A stretch of DNA of 40,649 nucleotides from Paulinella micropora (GCA_019918135.1 WBZZ01005580.1:1-40649), one strand, 5' to 3'; numbered from the stretch's first letter, positions 8,053 through 17,908 are shown. Numbers and translations: made by a program. The notes: a model not told the origin generated them from the letters alone.

Positions 8053-8070
8053 TTTGGAGTCCACATCACT
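8053..8070 (+). promoter_or_regulatory. Possible primer binding site
   Basis: The bases after the LTR read TTTGGAGTCCACATC. TGG two bases inside the LTR end could pair with a tRNA 3' CCA, and the base after it would imply a U discriminator, as in eukaryotic tRNA-Gln or tRNA-Cys. I cannot match the remaining bases to a specific tRNA, so the assignment rests on position and the TGG. Confidence 0.3.
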
Positions 8071-8839
8071 AGGGTGATTTCTTTCTGCTTTGCCACACAG
8101 GCAACAGAGTGAATTTTCACTGACCTGTCTCACACGGGGACGTCAGACGAAAACAAATACTCCAACACAGCTCCCTCATAACTCTTTCACAAAACAAATA
8201 ATTTGATTGGTCTCAAGCAGGTGTCTCGTACCCTCTAGCCCAATCCATATCTGTGTGCTCACAAGGAGACATCAGATACAAACTCTCTGTCGTTTTTGCT
8301 GTTCTCACACAGAGACCAAGAAGAAGGAGGTGGACAGAAGAGTGAAGGAACACACACAAAACACAAACAAGCATAGGGACAGGAGCACAACACTCTACCC
8401 TTCTAGTTTGTGCATTTATCCGCATTATCTCACACATACGTCAGAGTATTTTTGCAACTCTCCGATCGTTTTCTAAAGGTAGGTCTGAGAACCTATCCGA
8501 TCGACTGTCGACTTCTCAAGGAGAGCTTTTCTAGCTTCTCTATTACTATCTGTGTGTAGGTCCAAGTGCCTCATACTAGATACAATATAGAAAAGAAGGA
8601 GGAGAAAGTAATCTGAGTAAGGAGAACAAGAAATCGGAGAAAGTCTCAAAGACTATTTTTCTCAAACAAAAACAAACATACAAACAGTGTTTTCATAGAG
8701 GACAGGGAATCTCACTCTACCCTCTCTATTAGTTTCTCTCTTCACTAGTCAATCGACTGGAGGAGGAACAGAACACAAACGAACAAAAATCAATCATAGG
8801 AGCTGACACTGTCCTCCTGTTAATTACTACTACGACATC
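8071..8839 (+). other. Retroelement leader, no gene seen
   Basis: About 770 bases lie between the LTR and the first gag ATG. Short ORFs here are not convincing and the sequence is purine-rich near its end. It is almost identical in copy 2 (31484-32252). As the 5' untranslated region of the genomic RNA it would be expected to hold packaging signals; none can be identified by eye. Confidence 0.5.
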
Positions 8840-8938
8840 ATGTCGACAGAGACCGCCGAAGTGAGTGAAATTCTCGGAGGCAGATCAAAGAAGAGAAGAA
8901 GAAGAAGCAGGAGGAGGAGGAGGAAGAGGATTGAATGA
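8840..8938 (+). CDS. Short ORF at the gag start (candidate Gag N-terminus)
   Basis: ATG at 8840 is the first plausible gag start and opens a 32-codon ORF. It begins MSTETAEVSEILGG and becomes a run of Arg and Lys encoded partly by five consecutive AGG codons before TGA at 8936. The main Gag frame overlaps it in the +1 frame and has no ATG of its own upstream of 9156. The ORF is therefore either the true Gag N-terminus joined by a +1 shift in the AGG run, a small leader ORF, or the result of repeat slippage. The same arrangement occurs at 32253-32351 with one substitution. Confidence 0.45.
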   Translation: MSTETAEVSEILGGRSKKRRRRSRRRRRKRIE

Positions 8939-9707
8939 AGGAGGAGGAGGAGGAGGAGATGAAGGACTAGGAGGAGTAGGAGGACGAGGAGGAGGAGGAG
9001 ATGAAGGAGTAGGAGGAGGAGTAGAAGAGTGCTGGGATGATGAAGGAAGATATGGAGGAGACGAAGATGAAGGAGGATTTGAACAAGAAGAGACGGGAGG
9101 AGGAGGAGCATATGGTAATCCCTTACCACCTGCCTACACGGGAGGAGGACGAAAAATGATCGACTTGATTCATAGTGATGGAGAGGACATCACAGTGGAG
9201 GAACAACAGTGGGTGCAAGACCACTATGACCTCACTAAAGAAGAGTTTGATAACAAGATGGGGGGAGAGAAGGATACCTATGTGTGGATCCCTCAGGATC
9301 AAAGAAGAGAGAAAAGTCGTGCTAAAAAGGATGTCTATATCCTATTATCAAACACAGCACAGCTCCTCGGCAAACTGGTCTCTGATCCAGAAAAGAGAAA
9401 GAAGATACAGCATATCAAGTTTGGGGACACACACACCCACCAGGTTGAATTACTCGATGCTATCTTTGGGGTGTACACTCAAACCCTGATTTGGGAACGT
9501 TCATACGGCCCACGATGTGAGGGTTACCTCCAGTACACAAACCCAAGAGCAACGGCCCAGATTCCTCGCGACTGGTCAGGAGGCAGTCGATGTAACAAAA
9601 ATGAAGACCAATCTGGGTTCGAAAAACTCGAGTGGCATATTTCATTTTTTTACGATGGAAATGAAGGCCTTGGAGGAGGGGAAGGCAGAGATGGAAAAAA
9701 GCATTAA
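8865..9707 (+). pseudogene. gag: gag, N-terminal part (frame A)
   Basis: The open frame has no ATG until 9156, where it continues MIDLIHSDGED. Upstream of that ATG it is Gly/Glu-rich, encoded by GGA and GAA repeats (residues about 10-75). After it comes a mixed, mostly helical-looking protein region with no recognised fold, consistent with a poorly conserved Gag matrix/capsid region. Around 9645-9651 (seven T) the convincing coding frame moves by +1 to the frame of the next segment, and this frame ends at 9705. Copy 2 has the same layout (32278-33117). The Gag assignment rests on position between LTR and Pol and on what follows. A translation start at 9156 with loss of the Gly-rich part is an alternative. 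Confidence 0.6.
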
Positions 9708-10971
9708 GGCAGCAGGAGAAACTCATCCTGTCATTGATGAGTTAGAGAAGACCGACAGAGTTCTGACCAAGATCAGACTGTTGATGGGTGCGTTACTGCA
9801 TAAGGAGGCATGGAAGAGATGGATTCGTACCAAGGATCACCCTGTCCTTAAATCACTTAGTAACGCACCACCGGTCGCCAATAAAGCAGGTGTTGACCAA
9901 TATGTGGAGAAATATAATTTTCTCAGATCTGCTTCTGAATTGGTGGCCTTTATCACTCATGCTCAAAAGCTGGTGATATCTGAGAAGAAGAAGGCGAAAG
10001 AGAATGAGGAGTTCGAGAAGACGATGAGACTGGAGAGAATGAAAGCAAAAGTGAGTGGTGCAAAGGCACACCCTCCGACATATTTGACCCCACCAGCTCC
10101 TGCCCCACCAGCCCCTGCACCCCCGGGCTCAACTACGGTGGTGGTCACAAACACGGAGAAGAAGGACAGACAAAATATCATAAATGCTTTCAAGGGGAAG
10201 AAAGGAGGAGTGGCAAGTCTCGTGCTATATGCGAAGACGAGCTCAGACAAAGACTCTGATGCTTCGCTTTTGAGCAAGCTCAAAGAGATCAATGCCTGCA
10301 TGAAGGCTTTTCCTTGCGACGAAACGCAGGAATACGAGGCCCTTGTTACTGTTTTTGACCAATCTCTAGTCTCGGAGGGATTCGATCTGACACAGTACAA
10401 GTTTTTGAGAAAGAAGGAGGAGATTAAGAGAAACAATGCAACAGGCCTAGACGCTCAGTGTGAACTGGCGGTGGCCACACTCATTTCATATTTTCAATCT
10501 CATGGATACCAGCATCTCTGCACTGGTACTCTCATAGGATTTGAAATCTTTGAGACAGTGGCGATGAGTTTGAGGAGTGCTGTTGGCTTGGCGGCGACCC
10601 TTACGGAGGTAGTTTCCTCCTATGGGCTATTCTATGGCCGCAAGTCGATCATCCTCTATTTCTTCTCGGCGTTACACACAGTTAACCCGAGTAAACTTAC
10701 TCAGCTCATACAACAATGCTCGACGTTTAGCTCAGTGAAGTCCAAGAACTTCCTCGAGACACACGTGTTCGAAAATACGGTTCAAAGCGTTGCTCCGTCG
10801 GCACTGTTTCAAGAAGTGACGAGTGCATGCTCAAACATGGACTCGCTCACGGAGGCACATACGGCACAGGTAGGCGGTGTACCTGTTGGCGCACAAGCCA
10901 CGTACACAAACAGAGTTGCCGGTTGGAAGAGACAGAGAGAGCCAGACCTGAAGACCGCATGTTGGAGGTAG
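9517..10971 (+). pseudogene. gag: gag, central part (frame B), ended by a nonsense codon
   Basis: This frame carries the bulk of Gag. It is convincing from about 9655 (an in-frame ATG lies there). It holds a charged helical stretch, a Pro/Ala-rich linker with repeated APPAP near residues 190-205, and a long region (about 230-440) that could be capsid-like helices. It ends at TAG 10969-10971, where copy 2 has TGG (34379-34381), so copy 1 stops inside the CCCH finger. The same frame continues open from 10972 to the gag/pol UGA, so the TAG is a private lesion or a base error. At about 700 codons in total this Gag is long for a Ty3/Gypsy element. Confidence 0.7.
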
Positions 10972-11562
10972 TTCGCGGGCTTGCAGTGTAAGGCACAGAT
11001 GGAGAACAGAGACTGCTCTTTCAATCATGATAGGCAGAACCCAACAGCAAGGGCAAATTTTCTGAGCAGGACGGAAGGCAAGGAACCGGGCCTTTTCAAC
11101 ATGCTTCAGATTGCCGCTGCGAACGAAGGTTGGTACGCCAATATCTGTGATGATGAGGAGTTACGACAGGCGATCATTGCCTATGTGGAGAGGATGAAGG
11201 AGAAGAAAGAGGAAAGGGAGAGACAAAAGAACCTAAAGGCCTCTCAAAGAGGACGAGGAGGAGGAGCAGGAACAGGAGGACGAGGAGGAGGAGGAGGAGG
11301 AGGACGAGGACGAGGAACATGGAGAGGAGCCTCGAGGTGGCAGGGAACCCCTCAGAGAGGAAGAGGAGGAGGTCGGGGATATACCCCTTATGGAGGGAGA
11401 GCTGTTCGAGCTCCAGCCCCCCCACCAAGAGGAGGAGGAGGCTCATGGGCAAGCTCCAACCCGAATTTCGGTCGAGCTCAGGCCTACAACACTGCCTCGG
11501 AGACCGATACGTCATCCCACCCGGACACTACTCAAGGTAATCGTTTCGAGGTGGTGGAATGA
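10972..11562 (+). pseudogene. gag: gag, C-terminal part: CCCH finger remainder and RGG-rich tail
   Basis: Downstream of the private TAG the same frame stays open to TGA 11560-11562. It supplies the second and third Cys and the His of a C-x8-C-x8-C-x3-H motif spanning 10960-11028, then a conserved block, then a charged helix. After that comes a long Gly/Arg-rich tail (residues about 85-160 of this piece) with many RGG/GRG steps and a GYTPYGG segment. CCCH fingers and RGG tails both bind RNA in other proteins, so this is probably the nucleocapsid function. No CCHC knuckle is present. Copy 2 has indels here that change frame. Confidence 0.65.
11560..11562 (+). promoter_or_regulatory. In-frame UGA between gag and pol (possible readthrough site)
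   Basis: The Gag frame ends in UGA followed by CUG GAG, and the frame continues open into Pol without a shift. The first in-frame ATG in pol is about 215 bases further on, inside the sequence before the protease. UGA followed by CU is a context known to favour readthrough (UGA-CUA is the classic case). The same codon and context occur at 34977-34979. Confidence 0.55.
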
Positions 11563-12195
11563 CTGGAGGGGGAAGAAGAGAGGAAGGAGAAGACTGTGAA
11601 GTTTAACTCTAAAGTCACAGTGCTTTCTAATGCTGTTGTGCAGAATGGGCCAACGCTTCCTCAATCTGAATACAAAGATGTGGGTACACAGAGACTGCAG
11701 CCCCAAGGTAGTCTCATACCCGTTCATACATCACGGTTACCAATCATAACTGATGCAAATAGGAAGGCGAGACTTGCGATGGAGGCGAGGAGGCCAATGG
11801 CAGACGTATCGCCTCGGCCAAGCAAACAACCACGAACAGACTCAATGTCTACGATCGCGGCGGGTGGCGAGCAAAAAGACAATGTGTGTACTCAAGTATC
11901 ACAAGACAATGTTGCTCACATACCAGTACCGCAGAATAATAAAAATGTTAATGAGGTGAAGCAGGAGGAGAAGAAGGAGGAGTTGAAAAACTTAGAGACA
12001 AGATTCCAAAATTTGGAACGTAAAGTTCTTGTTCTCGCAGCCAATATACACAGGCCCGATGCTCTGTGTTATACGGAACTTTATTGTGAAACATTGAAGA
12101 CAATATTAAAAGTTGGTAATGATACGTGGCGAATATTAATATTGTCGGCCGGAAGTTTTTTAATCGATACCGGGACTGGGTGGACGGAAATATGA
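11563..12195 (+). pseudogene. pol: pol, protease N-terminal part with DTG active site
   Basis: Following the UGA, this frame encodes a charged linker of about 150 residues and then LIDTGTGW near its end (DTG codons at 12166-12174). That matches the retropepsin active-site loop (hydrophobic, D-T/S-G). The frame stops at TGA 12193-12195, nine codons after the motif, while the rest of the protease continues in another frame from about 12190. That break is shared with copy 2. Copy 1 keeps the DTG in the frame that comes through from Gag. Confidence 0.7.
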
Positions 12196-12905
12196 AAAAT
12201 TCGACTGGCACTCTGAAGGGAGTGGGTAGCCGGACGGTCATCACGGGAATCATCACACTGACCTTTAAATTAAAATCCGCACGAGTATACCGCATGGACC
12301 TCTATGTCGTCCCCGGTTACCACGGGTCAATATTACTATCGTATGACCAATTGGCTACGATGGGGGCTGTGATTGATTGCGCCGCACGGCGAGTGATATA
12401 TGGAGTAAAAAGAGGAGAAAAAAACGATATTGATCCCTTCAACGCTACTGACTCTTATGAGGCTTATGAGCTGAGTCTAGCGACGGATCACAAAAAGATG
12501 GCCATCGCACCTGAGGCACTTGAGGTGTACGTTCACCCCCATGTCGTAAGACCGGATGAGCTGTCCTGGACCGACAATTGGGAATCCCAAGTGTGCACTG
12601 TCACAGTTCCGACATGCCATTGGGACAAAAAGTCTATTGATGACTTAATCGAGAAGCGAAAGGAGGAGATTATATGTGTCGCACAAAGAAGCCCGTCGTT
12701 GGCGAGATTCGCGGAAGGAGTAGGAACAGATGTCCATATTACTAACGGATACTGTTTCCATGCGAAAGTAGGAGAAGAAAAAAGGGAGGCGTTTGTACCA
12801 AGGAAACGGGGCGAATCCCGGATACTCCACCAGAAACTATTAAAAGTTATATTACTGATTTCTGGGGTGACGAGCCCACGTGGCCGCGTTCACTGTCTGA
12901 AGTGA
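12126..12905 (+). pseudogene. pol: pol, protease C-terminal part and linker to RT
   Basis: From about 12193 this frame carries the second half of a retropepsin, ending in ILLSYDQLATMGAVID, which fits the family's I-L-L-x-x-D-x-L and (G)AVID pattern. A long linker follows. The first codons (12126-12190) overlap the DTG in the wrong frame and are not real coding. Compared with copy 2, six bases are missing near 12737 (in frame) and one base near 12805, which throws the last 35 codons out of frame. Confidence 0.65.
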
Positions 12906-13876
12906 AGAAATGCTTACGGACTTTATTCGAAAATAATAAGCCGTATACTATTATCCTGCCATATAATGAGAAGGCGATATGGGCGCAGGAAATAAGGGAC
13001 CGGCTTATTGATCATCCTATACCGGTACCCTCTCGCAAGCAACAGCTAGTGGTGGCTTGTCGTATGGGAACTCGTGAGCAGAGCAGTGCATACAAGCGGA
13101 AGCTCAGAGACCTCGACAAGTTGAAATTGATACCGCAAGCATTCACATGCTTTGATGGTTTTTACACCCGTAAAGCTCCTTTGCAATACGCGAGACTCAT
13201 TGACATGCTGGTGGAGCTCGGCAAAGATGATGAGCCGGACACGGTCACGTATGAAAAGACGGGCCTAGATGATGTCTCGGAAGAGGACTTAGGCTTGGAG
13301 GAGGACAGAGAACCCCTCAAGCAACATAAGCAGATGTCTGATGAAGATTTTCAAGCGGCGGCGCGGAAAATATTGGAAGAAGGAGTAGGCACGGAGAAGG
13401 AGAAGGAGCTTTTAAAAGCCAAATTAGAGGCGAACAAGGAAATATTTGACCCTCCACATGCAGGTGGTGTCAAGCCTGCAGATTTCACTGCGGTTATTTA
13501 CAAAATGCCGGGTGCGGAGCCGTCACCGGCACCACGAAGGGCGAATTTGAGTATACATGAGGCGAAGATAGCGGAGGAGCTAGCAAGACAGCTGCTCAAT
13601 GAGGACTTTATTGAGAGATCAACATCTCCAATAGTCTCACAGCCGAGAATAGTGCCGAAGCCAGGGGGAGAGTGGCGCCTGACAGTTAACTATGCGCGTG
13701 TTAACAAGGTGCTGGAGGAGGAGAGAAATCCTCTCCCGACATTAGAAGAAGGAAGAAGAGTACTGCGGAATGCAAAATTCTATTCGGTCATTGACCTTAA
13801 GAATGGCTTCTGGCAGATACCACTGGAGGAAAAGTCCAGATGGCTGACGGCGTTTGTGGTGGGTATGGAAATATAA
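12902..13876 (+). pseudogene. pol: pol, linker and reverse transcriptase N-terminal part
   Basis: The frame carries the C-terminal part of the PR-RT linker and then the RT fingers and palm. Visible motifs are WRLTVNYARVNKV (family pattern W-R-x-x-x-D/N-Y-R-x-L-N) and SVIDLKNGFWQIPL, which holds the first catalytic Asp. It stops at TAA 13874-13876 because two bases present in copy 2 (37301 region) are missing here. The RT palm continues in the next frame at once. Confidence 0.85.
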
Positions 13877-13976
13877 ATGGAAAGTGCTTCCGATGGGCCT
13901 CAAGCAAGCCCCAGGACTTTTCCAGAAGGCGATGCAGAAGATGTTGAGCAGTCAGTACGATAATTTGTCTGACTGA
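13877..13976 (+). pseudogene. pol: pol, reverse transcriptase palm segment ending in UGA
   Basis: About 33 codons carry LPMGLKQAPGLFQ, the conserved L-P-F/M-G-L-x-x-A-P-x-x-F-Q of Ty3/Gypsy RT. They end at TGA 13974-13976 (context GAC UGA GGC). The same frame resumes directly with the YIDG motif. Copy 2 has the same UGA at 37400-37402, so it predates the duplication or is functional. Confidence 0.8.
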
Positions 13977-15065
13977 GGCTTTATGAGAAGGCGGGGACAG
14001 AAGGCGGGAGAATATGCATTTTGCTATATCGATGGCATTATCGTATACTCTAGCACAATGGAGGAGCATATCGATCATTTGTCCGATATATTCAGGCGCA
14101 TCGGAGCTTTTGGCCTGAAGTGCAATCTAAAGAAGTGTCAACTTGCCAAGACGAGTGTGACATACTTAGGGTACGAGATCTCCCATAATCGAGTCTCGAT
14201 ATCCAAAGAGAAGAGGGAGGAGATTATGAATCGACCGATACCGAAGAACCGCACTGAATTGCACTCATTCCTTGCGATGGCGCAATACTATAGCCAGTTT
14301 ATACCCGATTGGGGTGCAACACGGGCTAAGTTGGAGAAAATGATAGATTTTGGAGACTTTGAGAAGTGGGGCGAAGAGGCTTTGCAAGCGTTTCATGCGC
14401 TCAAAGATCTTATTTGTAAAGACCCGAAAGACGGAGGACTGGTGTTAACGATGCCCGACTTTACGAAACAATTCGTAGTCGATACAGACGCATCTAAGTT
14501 TGCGATTGGGGCTGTATTACAACAAGAGGATGAGGAGAAGAAATTACGCCTAAGCATGTTTATTAGTAGGAAGTTGTGTGCGGCGGAGAGAAACTATTGC
14601 ACAAGGCAAAGAGAGGCGTTAGCGGTGGTGTGGGCCCTCAAGAGGCTCAGAGAGTATTTGTGGGGAGGACCTCAATTTACTGTCAGAACTGATCATCATA
14701 ACCTGTTATGGTTGATGAATCATGAACAGACTAGACGGCTGGCACGGTGGCAAGCGTTCTTGTCTTGTTTCGATTTTACAATGGTCCATCTACCGGGAAA
14801 GCGAAATGTGGTCGCTGATAGCCTCTCTAGGCTAGAGTTTAACTCAGAAGTATCGGCGTTGTGGAGATGGAAGACTTGTCCATTGACAAGGTGTATGAGG
14901 TCAGCCACATTGAGGCGATGGAGATGGCGAGTGGAGTCCGACATGACCGCACAGGTCTACGGTACAGTCCACAAGGCCCGGATCACGGGATATGTTGTGA
15001 GCTACATACCCAGGAGGACGCTGAGTGGTCCTATGAGGTATATGAGAATGCGAAGGCGAACATAA
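13977..15065 (+). pseudogene. pol: pol, reverse transcriptase C-terminal part and RNase H
   Basis: The RT catalytic motif is CYIDGIIVYSS at 14022-14054: the first Asp is present but the second Asp of YxDD is Gly (GGC at 14034-14036). The thumb motif VTYLGYEIS follows. RNase H spans about residues 160-290 with VVDTDAS, the Glu of RQREALAVVWA, the Asp of RTDHHNLLW and the Asp of NVVADSLSR, so all four catalytic acids are present. Real coding in this frame ends near 14860; the remaining 200 bases overlap the integrase frame. Copy 2 has the same YIDG. Confidence 0.88.
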
Positions 15066-17245
15066 GAGAGGAAGAGGAGACGCAGGATGTTTATGCGGAG
15101 CCTCCTCAAGAGCGGAGAAGTGACCTAGACGATGACCCGGAAAGAATCGGGATACGGCTAGAAGATGGTACTATCCATATAGCCTCGCCTACCGCATGGA
15201 GGCAACAACAGGCTCAAGATCCGGAGTTTAAGGAACTCATACAGTTATGTCAGAACCCGGATGAGCTGAAGATGACGAAAGCGATCAAAGATCAGATGAA
15301 GGAGATGGGATGGAGAGATGGTCTACTGTGGTACAAGGGCCTTCACGGTCGCTATGCGTCACAGCCGGACAAATGGACCCTTTGGGTACCGGAGAGTCTG
15401 AGACGATTTATATTTGTCGCAGCCCACAATTGCCCACTTTTGGCGCATCCGGGTCGACAACGAACTCACATGTTCGTAGCGAGGCGATTCTGGTGGAAGA
15501 AGATGAAGGAGGAGATAGATCAGGCGGTGGATGCATGCATCCCGTGCAATATAAACAAAACACCACTGAAGGCAAATTTCTGCCTGATTGGCGAATTTCC
15601 TCTTCATGCGGGGATGTTTGAGTTTATACACATCGATCATGTGGGACCTTTCCCAGAATCCAAGGATGGTTACAAATACCTCCTCACGGCTTTTGACAGA
15701 GCCACCAACTATGTGTGGATCATCCCTGTCAAAGACGTTACCGGCAAGACGACGGCCGAGGCGCTGATCGATAGGATCATCTCACAGATCGGAGTACCAA
15801 GAAAGATATGTTCTGACCGAGGCTCGGACTTTAATAACGAGGTCATCGACAAACTATCTAAGTATTATGGGATGAAATGGCAATATGTTACTGCCTATAA
15901 CCGGCGAGCAAATGGGAAAATCGAGCGGGTACACAGACCCCTCAAAGCCTCACTAAAGATGTATTGCACGAAGAAGGAGAATCAAAGAGCATGGGTCGAG
16001 GCAGCACCATCATTTGCGTTTGCAATGAACTGTCTACCCTCTACGACGTTAGGAGGCTCGAAGAGCTCAACCTCGCCATATCAGTTAGTATATGGACGTG
16101 AGCCTGATATCCCGACTTCGCTCCTTCACCCAAAAGACACTTGGGCGGATGCGGATGAGTTGTTTGGGATGAGACTTAGAGTGAAGATGGAGGCGAAACA
16201 AATAGTCAAGGCGCATAGAGAGGCGGAGCGCCGAAAGACTGATGCTGAAGGGGTGCGACAAGCGCACTTGGATCAGATCAAGTTTCAGGTCGGGGATATT
16301 GTACTGTTGTACCATCCTCAGGTCCCGAAAGGAGTCAGCTCTAAGCTGTTCACTCACTGGAAAGGACCTTATCAGATTATGGAACAGACGGGACCTCTGA
16401 ACTACAAGATCAGGGGTAGAGGGAAGGTGCAAATTGTGAATGTAAGAAGGCTGATTAAGTATGATCCCTTCTTATTGGGAGATGAATCCGTTGAGGAGGC
16501 GTTAAAACGGATGAAAGATGATTTCAAAGAGGTGCCGCCCATCCACAAGGAGGCTGGCATAGACCAAGACGATGCTTATCGGGCACCGATAGCTGAGAAG
16601 GAGGAGAGTGAGGTGGACAGTAAGGAGAAGACTGACCGCATAAGCGCGGTGGGGACTCAGTCTAAGTCTCCGCGAGAGCATAGCGGAAAGAAGGAGAAGA
16701 TCACAGAGGCGCAGCTAAGGAGAGCGCGGAATGATCTTATCAACGACCAACCGAGGAAGGCGATGAGGTCGATGGGATCAAAGGACGTCCACCAGGAGGA
16801 GGAGGGGACGGACACTGACCCAAACGCGGGCAACGTTGAGATTGTCCATGAGCGATGGAAGGAAGGCGATGCGATAGCAACCATCGCATGGGTGAAAGAT
16901 GCTTTCTATCTGATGAGACCAGCGGGACAACATGTCGCTGATGACACTCTCTCAGACTTATACTTGATGCGGGTCGTGGCGGTCCCACGACAGATGCGTG
17001 TCACACGGACACTCAAAATATCATCAGCCGCGAAAATAGTACAACCGATACTCCAGTTTTGGAGAAGTATGGACCCGGTTGAGGATCCAAAGGCAAGACA
17101 TTATCTGCCAGTATATAAAGACGCAAAAAGTCTCGAGATATGGAATGATACAATTACTCCCAGAGACAAGGATTACACTGCGTGGACCATTCAGACACTG
17201 CCAAGAGGAGTGCTTGATATCCCTTTTGAATTATCGTTGGGCTGA
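14861..17245 (+). CDS. pol: pol, integrase with C-terminal extension (open throughout)
   Basis: The first ATG of this frame is 14867. Numbering from 14861, a charged N-terminus of about 150 residues is followed by the zinc-binding HHCC (H189, H196, C226, C229). The catalytic core has D259 (HIDHVGPF), D319 (CSDRG) and E355 (GKIERVH), with 35 residues between the last two. A GPY/F module has KGPY at 501-504. About 250 more residues form a charged linker and a compact-looking end (about 650-794). It is the only Pol domain that is fully open in copy 1. It lies -1 relative to the RNase H frame, so it needs a shift near 14845-14870 or separate initiation at 14867. Confidence 0.9.
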   Translation: MEMEDLSIDKVYEVSHIEAMEMASGVRHDRTGLRYSPQGPDHGICCELHTQEDAEWSYEVYENAKANIREEEETQDVYAEPPQERRSDLDDDPERIGIRLEDGTIHIASPTAWRQQQAQDPEFKELIQLCQNPDELKMTKAIKDQMKEMGWRDGLLWYKGLHGRYASQPDKWTLWVPESLRRFIFVAAHNCPLLAHPGRQRTHMFVARRFWWKKMKEEIDQAVDACIPCNINKTPLKANFCLIGEFPLHAGMFEFIHIDHVGPFPESKDGYKYLLTAFDRATNYVWIIPVKDVTGKTTAEALIDRIISQIGVPRKICSDRGSDFNNEVIDKLSKYYGMKWQYVTAYNRRANGKIERVHRPLKASLKMYCTKKENQRAWVEAAPSFAFAMNCLPSTTLGGSKSSTSPYQLVYGREPDIPTSLLHPKDTWADADELFGMRLRVKMEAKQIVKAHREAERRKTDAEGVRQAHLDQIKFQVGDIVLLYHPQVPKGVSSKLFTHWKGPYQIMEQTGPLNYKIRGRGKVQIVNVRRLIKYDPFLLGDESVEEALKRMKDDFKEVPPIHKEAGIDQDDAYRAPIAEKEESEVDSKEKTDRISAVGTQSKSPREHSGKKEKITEAQLRRARNDLINDQPRKAMRSMGSKDVHQEEEGTDTDPNAGNVEIVHERWKEGDAIATIAWVKDAFYLMRPAGQHVADDTLSDLYLMRVVAVPRQMRVTRTLKISSAAKIVQPILQFWRSMDPVEDPKARHYLPVYKDAKSLEIWNDTITPRDKDYTAWTIQTLPRGVLDIPFELSLG

Positions 17246-17840
17246 ATCCCTAATAAGATCTGGGACATTCTCGAACAGTCAAAGTTTGATCTGACTTTTG
17301 TTGGTGGTCCTCCACCAGGTAAAGAAATCCGCGCCAGACGACGAAGGCAGTAACAAGGAAACTATTTTCTTTATGTGTCTCAAACAAACTGGTTGATTGC
17401 CCACGGCGTATGATGATTTGATCATCCATCATCAGTTATCAATATGAATATTAAAAAGACTCAGTATATAACTTGGCATTCGATCGCAACATACGAGTGC
17501 GAAAGGTCGATCGACGATGATACTACACCGTATACGGGGATCGCTAGTGTATTGAGCGATGGTGTTCCCGGGTATGACCCTTTCCAAGTCCTGGGATGAT
17601 GTTATCGAAATAGAAATGTTATCTGAAACTTTCATTAAATTATTTTTTACGATAGATTATATACTGTCGTACCTGAGCACGGTCAATCTCTACTTGTGTC
17701 GGTATATCGCAGGGTCGGGTACATACACCTCGACTTCGGATATAGCTATTAGGACTGGCCCCCTAATACTATATCATAGGATATCCGCCTTATACAAGGG
17801 TATGTCATTAAAAAAGACAATGTACTTACGATCTCCCTGT
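17246..17840 (+). other. Retroelement 3' non-coding region, no gene seen
   Basis: Short ORFs such as the one at 17559-17846 have no recognisable domain, no envelope-like signal or transmembrane layout, and run into a (TAA)n tract. This is treated as untranslated sequence. Confidence 0.5.
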
Positions 17841-17841
17841 A

Positions 17842-17908
<67 letters not shown>

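Noticed and set aside
9963..10436. Minus-strand ORF of 157 codons opposite gag
   Set aside because: It is a shadow of the Gag frame; the plus strand has the convincing coding pattern and matches in both element copies.
8840..17245. Genome-wide reassignment of UGA to an amino acid
   Set aside because: Integrase itself ends in UGA, and reading UGA as sense in the short gag frame gives an implausible Arg/Trp-rich chain. Two UGA codons in a decayed element are weak evidence.
17559..17846. Possible envelope-like or extra ORF after integrase
   Set aside because: There is no signal peptide, transmembrane segment or family motif, and it runs into (TAA)n.
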